Assembly: GCA_003996215.1 (NCBI GenBank)
Contig: QJPP01007584.1
Span: 62,001-126,000, forward strand
Origin: Jaltomata sinuosa
Lineage: Eukaryota > Streptophyta > Magnoliopsida > Solanales > Solanaceae
Direction: 5' to 3'
DNA length: 64,000 bases
Shown piece after piece: positions 10,332-22,622 of the stretch (the stretch's first letter is position 1; every line of letters begins with the position of its first letter). The position numbers and the translations under genes are program-made. The notes under the pieces are model-generated. The model worked only from the letters and a program-made list of their open reading frames with translations, did not search any database and was not told the DNA's origin.

Positions 10332-12433
10332 TTATTCTTCTCCGTCCATATTTAATCTCTATGAAAGGGAATAACAATGTTGTTACTCAACATGCTTAAA
10401 TTATATAGCAATGATTTATTATGGAAGCTAGGATGCCAAAAGGGAGCCTATTGGGAAAAGATTTCTAGCCTGTACAACTTACTGTTTTTAGGTGCCTCAT
10501 CATGATGAGCGTCACCTTATTGCATGCATTGTTACGAGACTGCCTTGTCATGATGAGTCAACATGACAAGACATGTTCATCATGATGAAGTCATTGTCCC
10601 CAACCAACTAAAACCCCAAAAATGGCATTTTTTTAAAAATGTGTTCCGTTTTATCTAATTTTCTGACAGATCAAAGCATAACCGCTAGTAATCAATACTT
10701 ATTTGTTGTTCTCATGGTTATTTAAGCCTCAAAAAGCAAGCCCCAAACATTGAAACCATTTTAAGAAAAACATTTCTACCATTCTACACAATTATCGAGT
10801 CTTGGACACCATGAACTTTGTGGGAACTACGTGAAGAGCACTGTAAATGTTATAACAATGTAAATCTTGTAAGAAAGCTTTATAATTTGAACCTACAAGG
10901 GCAAGGAACTACCCCATACTCTAAGCCCCACCTTCTATACAAATCAGTCAACATAGGCACAAAATCTATATAATCTAGATGTAATAATCACAACAAGAAG
11001 TCATGGGAAGAGCATTTACCTTAAAAAACCGATGAAGAGAGTATTGAGTTGAGAGGATTTTCTTGTGGGTGAAGAGTAATTTTTGAAAAGTAGGAGAAAT
11101 AACCTTCTCCCTTCCCCTAAAAAACTGCTTCACCATTCATTGCAATGAAATGCATCTTATCACGATAGTACATCACATTGATAGTTCGCTCAATGCAATG
11201 AGATAACTCGACATAGGGAGATTTGTCTCACAGTGATGAGCTAGTGTGGGTCCGTGATCCTTTTTAGTTAAATTGAGTACCAGGTCCTTTTCCATATCTT
11301 CGGCCTTAGGATTTTAATCTTAAATCTCTAAACAAAATCCTTCCCCTTATTTAGCAATAAAAGGATGCAAAAAAGTTCAGCATCTATCCAGTGTCTGGTC
11401 TACCTGGTTGTTCCGTTAGGTCTCAATGGAGAGACGATTGGTGAAAGTATTTTGGTAGGAGTAACGACTTAGTATGAGATGGTTGTTAATGAACTCATGC
11501 CATACGCCTTTTGAGTCTATTTGGGGATGAACGGTAGGTAAATTGGTATCTACTGTAGCAACCTAGCCTGACATTATTAAAATTTTGAGATAAAAATGAA
11601 CGAGTCAATAATTTTGATGTTATGACATTTTGTGAAATTTATTTTAGTGGTTTTTAAATAAAGCGTGAGCTTAAAACGTGATAAAAGTGAACTGCCAGCA
11701 AGGCTCATCGCAGCAGGCCAAGTTTCATCATGATGACTCATTATGATAAGAGGGGTCCCATCGCGATAAAGAAGGCCTCATCGCAACCAGGGTCACGAGG
11801 CAGAACTCTATTTTAAAGGATTTAAACCTCCAATTTCTTTTCCCAAAAAGGAGGTATTCTCCTAAAAATTTCCCAGCACCAGTTTAACCCTATAAAAGCA
11901 AGGAAAGAGAGGAAAAGTTGTCAAAAAAGAATGAGATTCTCCCCCTCCTCGTGGTGATTCTCCCTCCAAATTTCCAGGAATGAGAACAACAAGCAAGTTG
12001 CACGCATCTAAGTAGGAGCTTAGTATTGAGGTAGGCTATGATTTAAGTAGTAGTAAAGACTTTGATTAGTAAGCTTGAATTTTATATAGAGATTGATAGA
12101 GATAATATGATTAGGCTTTCGTGCATGGAGCCTAGATTATAATTGTTTGATTTAGTTGATGACCTAAAATATGTGGATAGTTATGTAGTGTTTGCTAATT
12201 CTCGTGTAATGTGATGATTTAGGATGTAATGATTTTGGGGGTTAGATTGTTATGCGTAATATAATTGTAGGATTCTAGTCGATGAGAGAACTAGATTGTG
12301 AACTTATCAACTTCTAGGATGAATCCTTAATTATTTGTAGTGATAATTGATAAACTATGGGAACTTGTTGCAATCCTATTTTGTTGTCTTATGATTGTTT
12401 GATGGATTGACCTAATAGTTTCACTCTGCGAAT
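10332..12433. other. Non-coding stretch, possible decayed LTR or leader sequence
   Basis: I find no convincing gene here. Segments 10495-10600, 11130-11250 and 11690-11800 are rich in GATGA/TCATC and CATCGCGATAA-like words, resembling parts of E11 (58480-58620) and so perhaps pieces of old LTRs. A possible LTR start (tgtagcaacctagcc) lies near 11555 and a TATA-like ccctataaaagc near 11890. Neither boundary can be confirmed from the sequence alone. Confidence 0.4.
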
Positions 12434-12791
12434 TGATAACGCTCAATCAAACTCTCCCATAGGAGGTGATAGAGATCGTCAGATCAAAACAAAATTTATA
12501 TTCCCGATAGGAGTTCGGGTCGATCCCACAAAGAATGGTTATGATGAGCCGTACCAGCAGTTGTGCGTGTCGCATGGCGGTCGCACCTCTCGGCAGATTC
12601 TTCTTCTCGCTTGATCCCGTTCACTTCAACTCCCTTTAAGCTCTTTTGGGTCCATATCCTTGTTTTTTACTTGTGACCATGAGTACCTGCATTTGCATCA
12701 ATAATGGCAATAAGTACCTCTAAATTTTATTAAAACATCACAATAATTCATGAATAAAGGCTCAATAAGTTGGTAGATTACCAACTTATCA
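12434..12791 (-). repeat. E3: Athila/Tat-like 3' LTR, internally deleted
   Basis: On the minus strand it starts TGATAAGTTGGTAATC at 12791 and ends GCGTTATCA at 12434. Both ends, and an internal block (actctcccataggaggtg), match the 1.45-kb LTR of E9 (55209-56657), but this copy is only 358 bp, so about 1.1 kb is missing. The first 27 bp form a hairpin (11-bp stem, loop 12776-12778) that E9 also has. Confidence 0.75.
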
Positions 12792-14837
12792 AACTCCCAA
12801 ACTTGACTATTGCTTGTCCTCAAGCAAGATACTCACAAAATAAGGAATGAATTAAGCTCTAAAACACATAGGTTGCACACAAGATTACTCTTAACTCTAA
12901 AAACTAAGAAAAATAACAAACCAAAAGGCTCAAATAAAAAGACTCTACTACAATGCTTATCTTAATTTGGACCACCACATTCTCAAGGCAATTGATCATT
13001 TCATATTATTCATCAAAAGGACTTCATTTCTCGTTCAAAATAAGGGGAATTGGCCATTCAAAACAAGATCAAGCTTCTCAATTCATTGGCATGGACTATC
13101 AAGGTTTTCCTCGAGATTCGCCAGACAACTAGTCTCATTCATTCCTCTCAATTGAAATAGAAACTTTATTATTCCTTTCAAGTGTGTGATGCCACTCACC
13201 ACAAGAGAGAATACCACTCACAAATCATGCATTTCACAAGACAAAGGGATTAGAAGAGAACTAAAAGACTCTCACTCTCTCAAAGAAGTTCAAGTGTACA
13301 CATGTCGAACCATAGGCTTGCCCTTCATGTAATTCACCACTAATCTAGAGTTATCGATCTTGGAATCACTAAGGATTTGTGTGTTACGATGTTGGCTAGG
13401 GTTAAGGTGAGAATTGCATTCTGCTTAAGTGACTAAACCTCCCTAATGCTCCTTGTGATCATTTCAAAATACCGCTCACATTTTTGAACAATTACCTCAC
13501 TTTGTTTCTCCCTCACATAATCCCAAAGTTCCCCTTCAACTAGATCATTAAACTTCCTTTTTCACCTTTACTTGGTAGCACCAATTCCTTATTTTCTTTC
13601 CATTTTGTTCATTTAATTGGATCATTTGAAACAATTTTCAACTCAAGCATATGGTGCTACCTTACATTAAAGCATAACTCATTTTCTTCTCCATCATAGT
13701 ACATACACCCCCAAACTTAGGCATTTTCCTATATTATCATTTCAATTCCTCCCAAAACATAGACTTTTAGCCTATGTTTCACTTTCAAGATATTAGGGAG
13801 GATGGGTGCAAAACTTTACATTCCAAAAAGGGTCACGGTATCAATAGGGTGCCAAAGAAAGGTCACAAGATCAAAAGGGTTTACTAGGATTAATGTAAAG
13901 GGAAGTTAATTTGGGTTAAGTGACTATTCAAAAGGGGGCTAAGGTCATCTTTCAAGCTCGATGACATCTAGGATGTCGCCTTGAATCACATTTGAGGCAA
14001 TTTCTAGATGGCACATGCACACAACAACTAGGTATCTCCTTACCACACAAGGCATCATAATACAAGAAAATCACAATGAGTCTCAAAATTAATTGGGACA
14101 AATGACTTTTGACAAGCTATTCTAAGTTCTTTATACACTTGTTTAAGAATCGATCAAGCCAAATAGGGAGTGTGCAAGTCATGACAAGAGAATGCTTTAC
14201 TGAAAATCATTTTCCTATTTTCCATCAATTTTCAAAATCCTCTTGCCAAGAAATTTTTTTAGTGGGCCTATTTCGAGACAAGCAAAGCAAGGACTCAAAT
14301 TAAAACTAAGACTTGGCATTTTACCATAAGAAAGTCTCCTCTCAATATATCATAAGGAAACACCACCACGATTCGACACAAAAATAAACAAAAGAAAACC
14401 AAAATAAAAAGAAAAGGAATAAAAGAAACAAATTTGCTCCTTGGGAATAAACCGTGGTAGGAAGAAAACTCTTGGAGTTTATTAACTAATCTACTATTAA
14501 CAAGGTGATTAAAGACTTAAGCACTCATGACTCAATTGAAAACAAGCCTTGGCGAGGGCACTAAGTGCGTTTGTAAAGCACATGCAGTGAAATAATAGAA
14601 TCATGTAGAACCAACCCGGCGATATCACAAAATCATCAAAACAAAGCATCAAGCAAAACAAGGGCACAGTTGAAGCACAACAAATCATCTATTAATCCAT
14701 AAGCAAGATCCCTAATAATGAATAATTTAGCCCCCAAAAAATTAAAGATTAAGAATGAGTGCAAAATCTCCCTGAGATGCTAAGTCTGACAACGACGCCT
14801 CCTTGATTAAAATTGATGTGGTGTCCTAGGAGGCCTT
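12792..14837 (-). other. E3 internal 3' region (untranslated), Athila/Tat-like
   Basis: Immediately upstream of the LTR on the minus strand is GAGGACAAGCAATAG followed by AAGTTTGGGAG, the conserved polypurine-side context of Athila/Tat elements. Near 14800 the minus strand has a GGAGGCGTCGTTG...CAGGGAGA block like the sequence that follows integrase in such elements. No coding domain is visible in between. E4 interrupts it at 14838. It may be the missing 3' end of E9, which has the same orientation, but the outer flanks (cgaat left, atgga right of E9) do not match as a target duplication. Confidence 0.6.
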
Positions 14838-15276
14838 TGTCACACCCCAAAATTAGATTAATCTTTTAAACTTAGAATCCCTAAAAAATCTGACTTTCCA
14901 GGGATAACAAGCCCAAACCACGAGCCATGAAATGGACTCTTGGAAATCCTTATGCAGCTCCCACCTCTTGTCTGAGAACCACGAGGGGAGTCTATGGGTC
15001 GTGATTAGTTTCACGGGTCAGGGAAACCACCCGTGGAACTGAGACTGAGGGAAGTCAATTCCCCAAAAACCATGATAGGGTTCTATGACTCATGAAAGTT
15101 TCCACGAGTTGTCCTGTTAAACCATAGAATCTGATCCGCAACTTGAATTTTGGGCTCAGGAACCATGACTCCAATCCATGAACCATGGTTCCTTCTACGG
15201 TCCGTGGAAAGGACCCGTGGAACCTGAAGCTGAGGTTTTAATCAGCTTTTCTCTAATTAAATCCCAAGGCTTTTTC

Positions 15277-15284
15277 TATAAATA
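15277..15284 (+). promoter_or_regulatory. TATA box of the E4 5' LTR
   Basis: tataaata sits downstream of the repeat-rich U3-like part and about 180 nt upstream of the donor-like site at 15464, which is where a plant pol II core promoter would be expected. The 3' LTR has the decayed form tataatta. Transcription start is not determinable here. Confidence 0.5.
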
Positions 15285-15463
15285 CACACCCTTTTAACTC
15301 TTAAGTGAGGTTGTTTTAGACATTTTTAGTAGGGTTTCAACTCTTATTAGCCTAAGTCTTTCATTATTCCTCATTGATCCACCAAAAGAGGAAAATAACT
15401 CCTTTAAGCTCCAAGTTCAAGCCTCCATTTCTTTTAATCTTAGATCAAGCAAGCTTTAATAAG

Positions 15464-16435
15464 GTATGTGGGTATTAAATAAGGGGTTCCTTTAACCCTT
15501 ATGTCCAAAACCCATGATTTTTACTTTGATTTATGGATTTGTGAAATTAGGGTTCTTACCCAATTTGGAAAAAACTTATGGGTTCAGTTTTAAGCATCAA
15601 TTCATGGTTTCTCATTACTTATATATTATTTATTTGAAGTTCCTTAATTGATTTCGAAAGCCAATGCATTAAAGATGATTTCTAGCATGATTCCATTGAA
15701 TTGCATGATTTCAAGTGAAAATTGGCATGTTTAGATATCATGTACTTATGTATTTATGAAAGTGCATGCCTAATTCTTCAAGTTATGAATTTAGAAAGAA
15801 AATTATGTTTTGAATTATGGCTATGCTAAGTTATAAGGATTTTAAAGTATGAATTGAATGACATTAGATATGTCCCTATATTTTATGAAAGGTTCAACAT
15901 CTAGATATGTGTGCCTAAGCTATGTGAATTGCATGGTATTAGATATACCCTTATGCTCTTCAAATAGATTTTGCATTAGATATGTCATAAGTATATGTGA
16001 GCTATATGTATATGCTTTGGGAGTAGTATTTCGCACCGAGTTGGACAGGTTGAGAGTACCCTTAGTCCCAGAATTACGTGCCACCGTAGGTATCCTCTGT
16101 GGCTTATGACAAGATCCTTGTATGGTAAGGTTCTAACATTGGCCGGTTAGGAAAAAAAATTCAGTGTGGGTGTATGACACTAGACTCCATATAGGTCATC
16201 ATGGTTTATTTCGGTTAAGAGAAACTCCCGTATGAAGGTTTTTAAGTATTAAGCTATTATATTTCACGCTTTAAGTTCAGCTTTTGATATTTACTTATGA
16301 TACCTCTTTTGTGCATGAACTCACTTTTTAATTATGTCTCAAGTGTGGTTTTACCATGTTTATGCATATCTCACATATTCAGTGCATCCTATAGTACTGA
16401 CGCATATCTTGCATTGCATCCTCTTGATGATGCAG
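15464..16435 (+). other. Candidate intron inside the E4 5' LTR
   Basis: AAG/GTATGTGGG marks the donor and GATGATGCAG/GTTCAGG the acceptor, with CTGAC (branch-point consensus) about 35 nt upstream of the acceptor. The 3' LTR has the same sites (29510-30482). The signals are seen; splicing itself is inference. Confidence 0.45.
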
Positions 16436-16824
16436 GTTCAGGTTTTCCTCATCAGACTCGTGGCTAGAGATTTCAGGCCATCCAGCTAGTTGTTGGTGAG
16501 TCCTCATCTTCCGAGGACCGTTTCTGGAGTTTAGTTATTTATCATCCTTTCAGTACTTAGAGTTATCAAGGGTCTTGTCCCAACAACTCCTTTTGTCGCA
16601 TGTAGAGGCTTTTCAGACATAGACAGTATTCCAGACCCTCATTCGGATTATGTTTTATCTTGACTTTATCATTTATGGATTGGGTTGCCTAGTTTTCTAT
16701 TTATGCTTCTGCTATGTTTTCTTATGATTATCTGAGTTATAGTATGACCACGGGTTAATTTGGGGCATTTGTAGTCCCAGGTCCCATGTTGCGTCTAGGG
16801 GGTAGCCTCGGGGCATGACAAACT

Positions 16825-16837
16825 TGGTATCAGAGCC
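16825..16837 (+). other. E4 primer-binding site (tRNA-Met type)
   Basis: TGGTATCAGAGCC, 4 nt after the LTR end at 16820. Confidence 0.92.
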
Positions 16838-16887
16838 TCATGTTTAAGATTCCTATGGTGTCTGAAAGCCGTATCGAGTAGTATCTT

Positions 16888-16917
16888 TCATGTATGTGAA
16901 GCGCGCCACACTTACAA
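16888..16917 (+). other. E4 leader hairpin with palindromic GCGCGC loop
   Basis: TGTG/CACA closes the loop AAGCGCGC. Beyond a 2-nt bulge, TGTA pairs with TACA. Loop and flanks match E1; the stem is weaker than in E1, E7 and E13. Confidence 0.5.
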
Positions 16918-17029
16918 GAGAAAAGCTATGAGGTGTCTTATGAAAAACATCACTTCTTTCTTGATTAATACCGTGCGATAGAGTTTAACTCTATTAACCC
17001 TCTAATCTATTCTTTATGTATTTGAGATT

Positions 17030-18183
17030 ATGCCTCTTAGCTGTGTTATGCCTCGTAGAGCCGCTCAAAATATTTACCCTCTGATTCCAGACCTTGAGGT
17101 CACAAATGTAGAGTTAAGAAATGCTATTCATATGCTAGCCTAGACTATGGCCACTCAGGCGAATCAGCAGGCTCCTATCCCCGTCCACCCTCAAGGTGGA
17201 GTAGCAGCCTGAGTCTGAGACTTCATTCGCATGAACCCACCTGAGTTCTGGGGTTCAAAAGTTTGTAAGGATCCGCAAAATTTCTTGGATGAGGTAAAGA
17301 AGATCTTTGGTGTAATGAAAGTGGTTGGCATCAATGGCATTCAGCTAGAATCCTATCAACTCAAGGACGTGGCTCATATTGAGTTCACTCAATGGAAAGA
17401 TACTAGGGATAGAGATGTGGTCCCTATGATGTGGGAGTGTTTTAAGAAGGCTTTTCTTGACCGGTACTTCCCGAGGGAGTTGAGGCAAGCTAAGGCCGAA
17501 GAGTTCATGAATTTGAGGCAAGGTTCTATGACGGTTCAAGAGTACGGGTTGAAGTTCACCCAACTTTCTAGGTATGTTCTTTCTATGGTGGTTGTCCCGT
17601 GGGATGAGATGAGTAAGTATGTTTATGGAGTATCATATTTGGTAAAGAAGAAGTGTAGGTCCTCGACGCTTTTGGGCGACATGGATATTTCTCGACTTAT
17701 GACTCATGCCCAACAGATCGAGGGAGACAAGTTGAGGGAGATGGCAAGGGAGAACAAGAGGGTTAGATCAGAGAGTTCAGGTTTTGGCCATCATAGGTCT
17801 GAAGGCGGACATCGCTCTTTGTTTCAAAATAAATCATCAGGATTTGATCATTCTTTAGCTAGTGCTCCTACCCAGGCCCCAGGCCTCGTTATGATCAGAC
17901 TGGTAGAGGATTTGGTTCCTATTTGTAGGGGAGTATTGTAATGGGGATTCCTTACCCTTCTTGCAACAAGTATGGTAAAATTTATCCTGGTGAGTGTTTA
18001 GCTAGTTCAGGTGGATGCTTTGTGTGTGATCAAGTTGGACACAAGATTAAGGATTGCCGTTCAGCTAAGAAGGGACAGGGAGGTATCAAGACTCAGTCTT
18101 CCCAAGTATCCCAAGGAGGTCGAATGGCCAGCAGGGAACTGCTTCTAGTTCTGGTGGTCAGCGCCAGAACCACCTTTATGCCA
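17030..18183 (+). pseudogene. gag: E4 gag, broken
   Basis: The likely start is the ATG at 17030 (MPLSCVMPRRAAQN). Three in-frame stops lie before MNPPEFWGSKV at 17231. The capsid core then reads openly to 17940 (QLKDVAHIEFTQWKD, FLDRYFPRELRQAK, ARENKRVRSE). A frameshift leads into the nucleocapsid at 17941. The first knuckle is degenerate (CNKYGKIYPGEC: second cysteine replaced by tyrosine, histidine lost); the second is intact (CFVCDQVGHKIKDC). The protein would assemble the particle and package RNA. A further frame change leads to protease at about 18184. Confidence 0.9.
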
Positions 18184-18289
18184 TGTCCTCTCGTCCGGAC
18201 CAGGAGAGATTACCAGACGTTGTTACTGGTATGTTAAAAGTCTTCTCTCTCTATGTGTATGCTTTATTGGACCCCTATGCCTTCTTGTC
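18184..18289 (+). pseudogene. pol: E4 protease, N-terminal piece cut by E5
   Basis: Reads GMLKVFSLYVYALLDPYAF. In E1 the same place is LDPGAS, so the catalytic loop residues G and S are replaced here (GGT to TAT, and AF in place of AS). The frame stops at the E5 insertion, whose target duplication is ttgtc (18285-18289). The remainder resumes at 25302. Confidence 0.88.
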
Positions 18290-19950
18290 TATCACGCCCC
18301 GAGCCTATACCCTAGACGTAATATGGGACTTGAGACCACAAGTGATCCCAAGATAACCCTTCTTGCTGGAACGTAGTTCTTGTACTTAAGGGTACGCTGA
18401 ACCCTAGTCCAACTCGATGCTAAATACTACTCCCAAACTGAATACTAATAGCTCATTTAAAAACTGAAGTTCTGAAATGTTGTGTAAGAACCTAATTAAT
18501 TTGGATTATTTCTAAAAGGCTGTATAACTAAAAACTATTCATAAAGCATATGGGCATATCTATATGTAATACTAATCATGAAACTTACTAAATTCTTAAT
18601 CATTGATGGCATATCTGAAAGTCTTTATTTAAAAACATGTTTTTGTAAAACATACTGAAGGTAAGCTGAAGCCTGCTAAATTATGAGAAGTTTTAAAGAA
18701 AACCTGCAGAATGAAAACTGGCTAATTTCATGCTTAAAAACTGAGTGCTAGTAGACTAGGCTGAATTATGAAGAAAAGCTATTTCATATGAAAATTGAAA
18801 CCCTACAATTTCATGCCAAGTTCTTGAAAAGAAAGCTAATTCATGCAGAAGATACTGTAAATCCAGGCTAAGTCTATTTCATCTAAATTCCAAGGATTTT
18901 ATGAAAATATTTGTAAAACATTATGAGTATTCCTTAAACATGTACGGGAAATATATAGTATCATAAGGAATTCAATTCCGTAAAAATATCCATAATTAGG
19001 TATGAACCCTAGAATAATAATTTATTGAAATCATAACTAAAAATTGATCTTTGGACATGGGGGTGAGAGAAGATCCTTATTGAATACCCACATACCTGAT
19101 TACTGAAGAATTTCTAGGACTGGAACTGGAGAATTAAAACTTGGAGAAGAAATCAGGGGGAAAACCCTTGAGAGACCTTCTTGCTTGAGCTTATATGCTC
19201 TTGCTTGCTTGAATCCCTAGGTGTCTTACCTTAGAGTGTTGAGAGAATGATTATAGGGATTGATCGATGTTCTTCTGAGGAATAACCCCCTTTGGATGTT
19301 TAAAAGACGTGGGGAAAGACCTGATGTAAGGAAAGGGTCAAACTACCTCCAACTTAAATGCTGGAAAAAGTGTAGGAAAGTCATCAGACGGGGCTTCCCA
19401 TGAGCTATCATGGCCCCAAAGGGCCGTCGGACCCAACCATAGGCTTCACGGGGGTCAAACAGGCTCACTGGTTGGTTTCCACGCCCTGCCACCATGAGCC
19501 ATGGTGGTCACCACGGGTGTATGGGATGCCCGTCAGAATTTTCCACTCCCGTCCTGCCAGCCCATTGGATTTTGATAGCTGACAGTGCTTGACTAAAATG
19601 CCCATAAATTTTACTCAGGATTTGGATTAACGAACGGTTGGGGGAGTTGGAAATATAATTGAAATACCTTTAATTTGATGGGTACTAGGCCGCTTAACTC
19701 TTTATATTCTAGGATAAATAGCCATCTGAAGTGGACCCTAGTTAGAACTTACATGAAAACTTAATCGGTAGAAAGGCTTTCAACTTAACTTTGAGCTAGA
19801 GGTTCTTTATGACTTTAATTCATATCTAATACACCTCCAAACTTAAGAATTGATCTTAATATTAGTATTCATAGAAAATTCATCGATTGTGGGTCTAACC
19901 ACATATAAAGAACTGTTTGGATTTTAGCTTAGAATTTCTGGGGTGTTACA
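18290..19950 (-). repeat. E5 3' LTR, with 0.9-kb deletion
   Basis: 1661 bp, from TGTAACACCCC at 19950 to GGGGCGTGATA at 18290 on the minus strand. Compared with the partner LTR it lacks the segment equal to 22805-23742. The purine-rich tract lies next to it inside the element (19951-19964, complement of atctctccctttgg), which fixes this as the 3' LTR. Confidence 0.88.
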
Positions 19951-21249
19951 ATCTCTCCCTTTGGATTATTCATCATCGAATGAAGACTAACTAGGCTAAA
20001 GTTATGGGGAAAGGGATAAAATCCCACCGACTGAGTTCTAATAGCTGGAGTACTGACATGGTAAATTATTTTTGACTGAAATATGAGTTGAGTTGGGTTT
20101 GTGAGGCATGTATACATACTGAGAGCATAAGAACACTAATAGGACATGAAACTAAATATCCAACATGATAACTGGTCTGCATTGAGGTTAGGGACTTAGC
20201 TGAAACTCACAAGGAATGAATGCATTCTTAGAAATCATAGTAACTGAAAGGAACATAAAACTGAGAGGATTAACTATACAAGAAAACTATTCTCTTCAAA
20301 ACTGAACTTACTAGTGTGGATTAAGCTGAATGGAAGGCCTCCTGGTCTTAGGAAATGGATATATGGAGGTCTTAACTGTTCTGTTATGAGGACTCTCGCA
20401 AAATCATGAAGAGGCGGGTGAGCAAGAACCATAAGTGTATAACTAGAACATATAATTACTGAGGTCTGAGCCTAACTACTTGGTTTCACTATGTTCAAAC
20501 CTAACTCGGAGGCACAAACTGCTACTCCTATCGTGGTAATGCTAGTCTGATACCTGACCTGCAACTGGAGGCCTACTCTTTGCTATGAACATTGAATCTG
20601 AGCTGAGCATCATTAACAAGGATACGGGGTACTGCTGAATTTTGACTCATACATAGAGAGACTTAGTCACTTAAGATGATACTTAGGTACATAAGTGCAA
20701 AGGGCATGAGTACTTCACATACTGAGCACATAAGGCTTGAATAGAGGATTATTCTGAGCATACATGTTATAACCACCCATCACTAGTTTGGGTGTAAGTA
20801 CATAAAGCTTTGAGCAAGAAAATCATAAGCACGAGTCGTTCAAAGGATCTGATCTGAGCATCTACATGCTATAGCCTGGTGCTATTAACCATTAAGGCAT
20901 AACTTAAGGACTGAGGGCATATAACTGAACATACTGTGAGAGATGAGATTATATCTAATCAATCCCTTGACATAAAGCTGAAATTCATGGAATCATAAAG
21001 TAAGACCAAAATTCATGTCTGAAGCAATTTCTATTTGTTTTGGGAGCTGAGAAGGACATGAATCTTTATAGAAAAATGAACTTAGTCTTGAATATGGCAC
21101 AAATATGTTTGAGTATAGTGTCATCTTAGCCGAAGTGCTAGAAAATCTGCTAGAATAAGAATTGATTGATATCCCATCATAGATCCTTCTAGAATTCTAT
21201 AATAGTTGAGTTGCAAGATTTGGCTTGGTTCCTCATTCCATCATCTCCC

Positions 21250-21731
21250 CCTTAGTTCAAAAGTCACCCGTCTAATTTTGGGATGTAGGTATTAAAGGAG
21301 TAGGTAGGATACTAGAATTCCCCTGACTTAAAAGAAAATTGAAGATATTTCCTTCACTGAATGGGCTACTCGACGGGCATCGAACCTATGACTGCCCTTC
21401 TGATCCGGGCATCGGAAAGGACCAAGCTAGTCTGGTACACTAGACAGTCCCCACGATGGCTCCCTCGTCGTGGCAGAGGAGGTCTAAGGGGGTCACTGGC
21501 GATTTCCCATGACTTGTCCTATGGCCTGTCAGACCTCCTATGCCCGTGGGGCCTTCCATCGGGCTGAAGTTGGTTGAACAGAGCAAGTGGGATCTTCCCA
21601 CGGTAACCCTGATGGGCCATAAAACCTCCGATGCCTGTGGGTAAGCCCATGGGGGATGACACTACAGATGAATTTCTGAGTTTTCCTGAGTTTATGGGTT
21701 TTAAATGCTTGTCTGAGATCCTGGGTGTTAC
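21250..21731 (-). repeat. LTR fragment embedded in E5
   Basis: From 21731 leftward the minus strand reads GTAACACCCAGGATCTC, then GCATTTAAAACCCATAAAC and CCCACAGGCATCG. This follows the first about 200 bp of the E6 3' LTR (43673 onward: gcatttaaaacccagaac, cccacaggcatcg). The left border is uncertain. It could be a fragment of a separate insertion or sequence captured by E5. Confidence 0.6.
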
Positions 21732-22622
21732 TATATTCACCCAAAACAACTGAATTAAAATCATACTAAGGGTCTCAACATCGTATATCTATACTCCCCT
21801 AAATTTATTTCTTAAGAACACCATATAATATACACAAGGCCTCCTCCAAAATCAACAATCTGAGAATTTCTAAACTAGTCACACATAGTACCATAAGATC
21901 TATGAGTATCATGCAACAACATACTTCTCTGGGTACACATCTACCTTTCTAATGTTTAAGTCTCTTCTTTACCTCATGACTTAGTCAAGATTTTCTGGTT
22001 CATCTAGGGGTCAGGTATACATCATACCTGCACCACCACACTATATGGCAAGTTAATCAACTTAAATATCTGCACATATTATGTCAACCCTACTAGGTAA
22101 ATTCCATAAGACTAGCATCGCCACCCTCATCTTATAGCTATTATACTTCTAAACTTATACACCTAACTCTGGGGTCATTTCTCTACTTATGGGTCATAAC
22201 ACCTCGATTCACACTAACTCTTGAGTGACTGTATGAACCCAAACACTTAGGGAACCATACTTTTTCGCTAAGGCGCTATTCATAGTAATGTTTTTGGAAG
22301 AGGGTCTGAGAGCACATTCTACTACAGGCTCAATCTATGCAAAATGAAAAGGATACATGCTTTTGGATTGGTAGACTTTACGCACTAGTGGGCTCCTCTT
22401 AATCCCTTGTGTAGTCTCTTAACCTTCTGATAGCTCCATATGAAAGCACCTCACTGATAGGGATCTGAACTTTACTATTTCCACCACCTCGAAGATGGGG
22501 CATGATTTGAGGAATTGGATTAACGCATGAATCTGCATAGGTTTTTGAAGGAACAACTTTACTGCACGATCTGGAGTATGAAAGAAGCGAAACATTTCCC
22601 AAATTCCTTGTAGCCTCCTGAT

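Larger units (their letters stand above)
14838..16820 (+). repeat. E4 5' LTR
   Basis: 1983 bp, from TGTCACACCCC to GGGGCATGACA, directly followed by AACTTGGTATCAGAGCC. The U3-side part (14930-15240) has repeated CCACGAG/CCGTGG words. It lacks a roughly 19-bp piece present in the 3' LTR near 28950, where two AACCAC direct repeats flank the gap. TATA box, splice-like sites and the conserved block at 16019-16100 are listed separately or in the findings. Confidence 0.93.
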
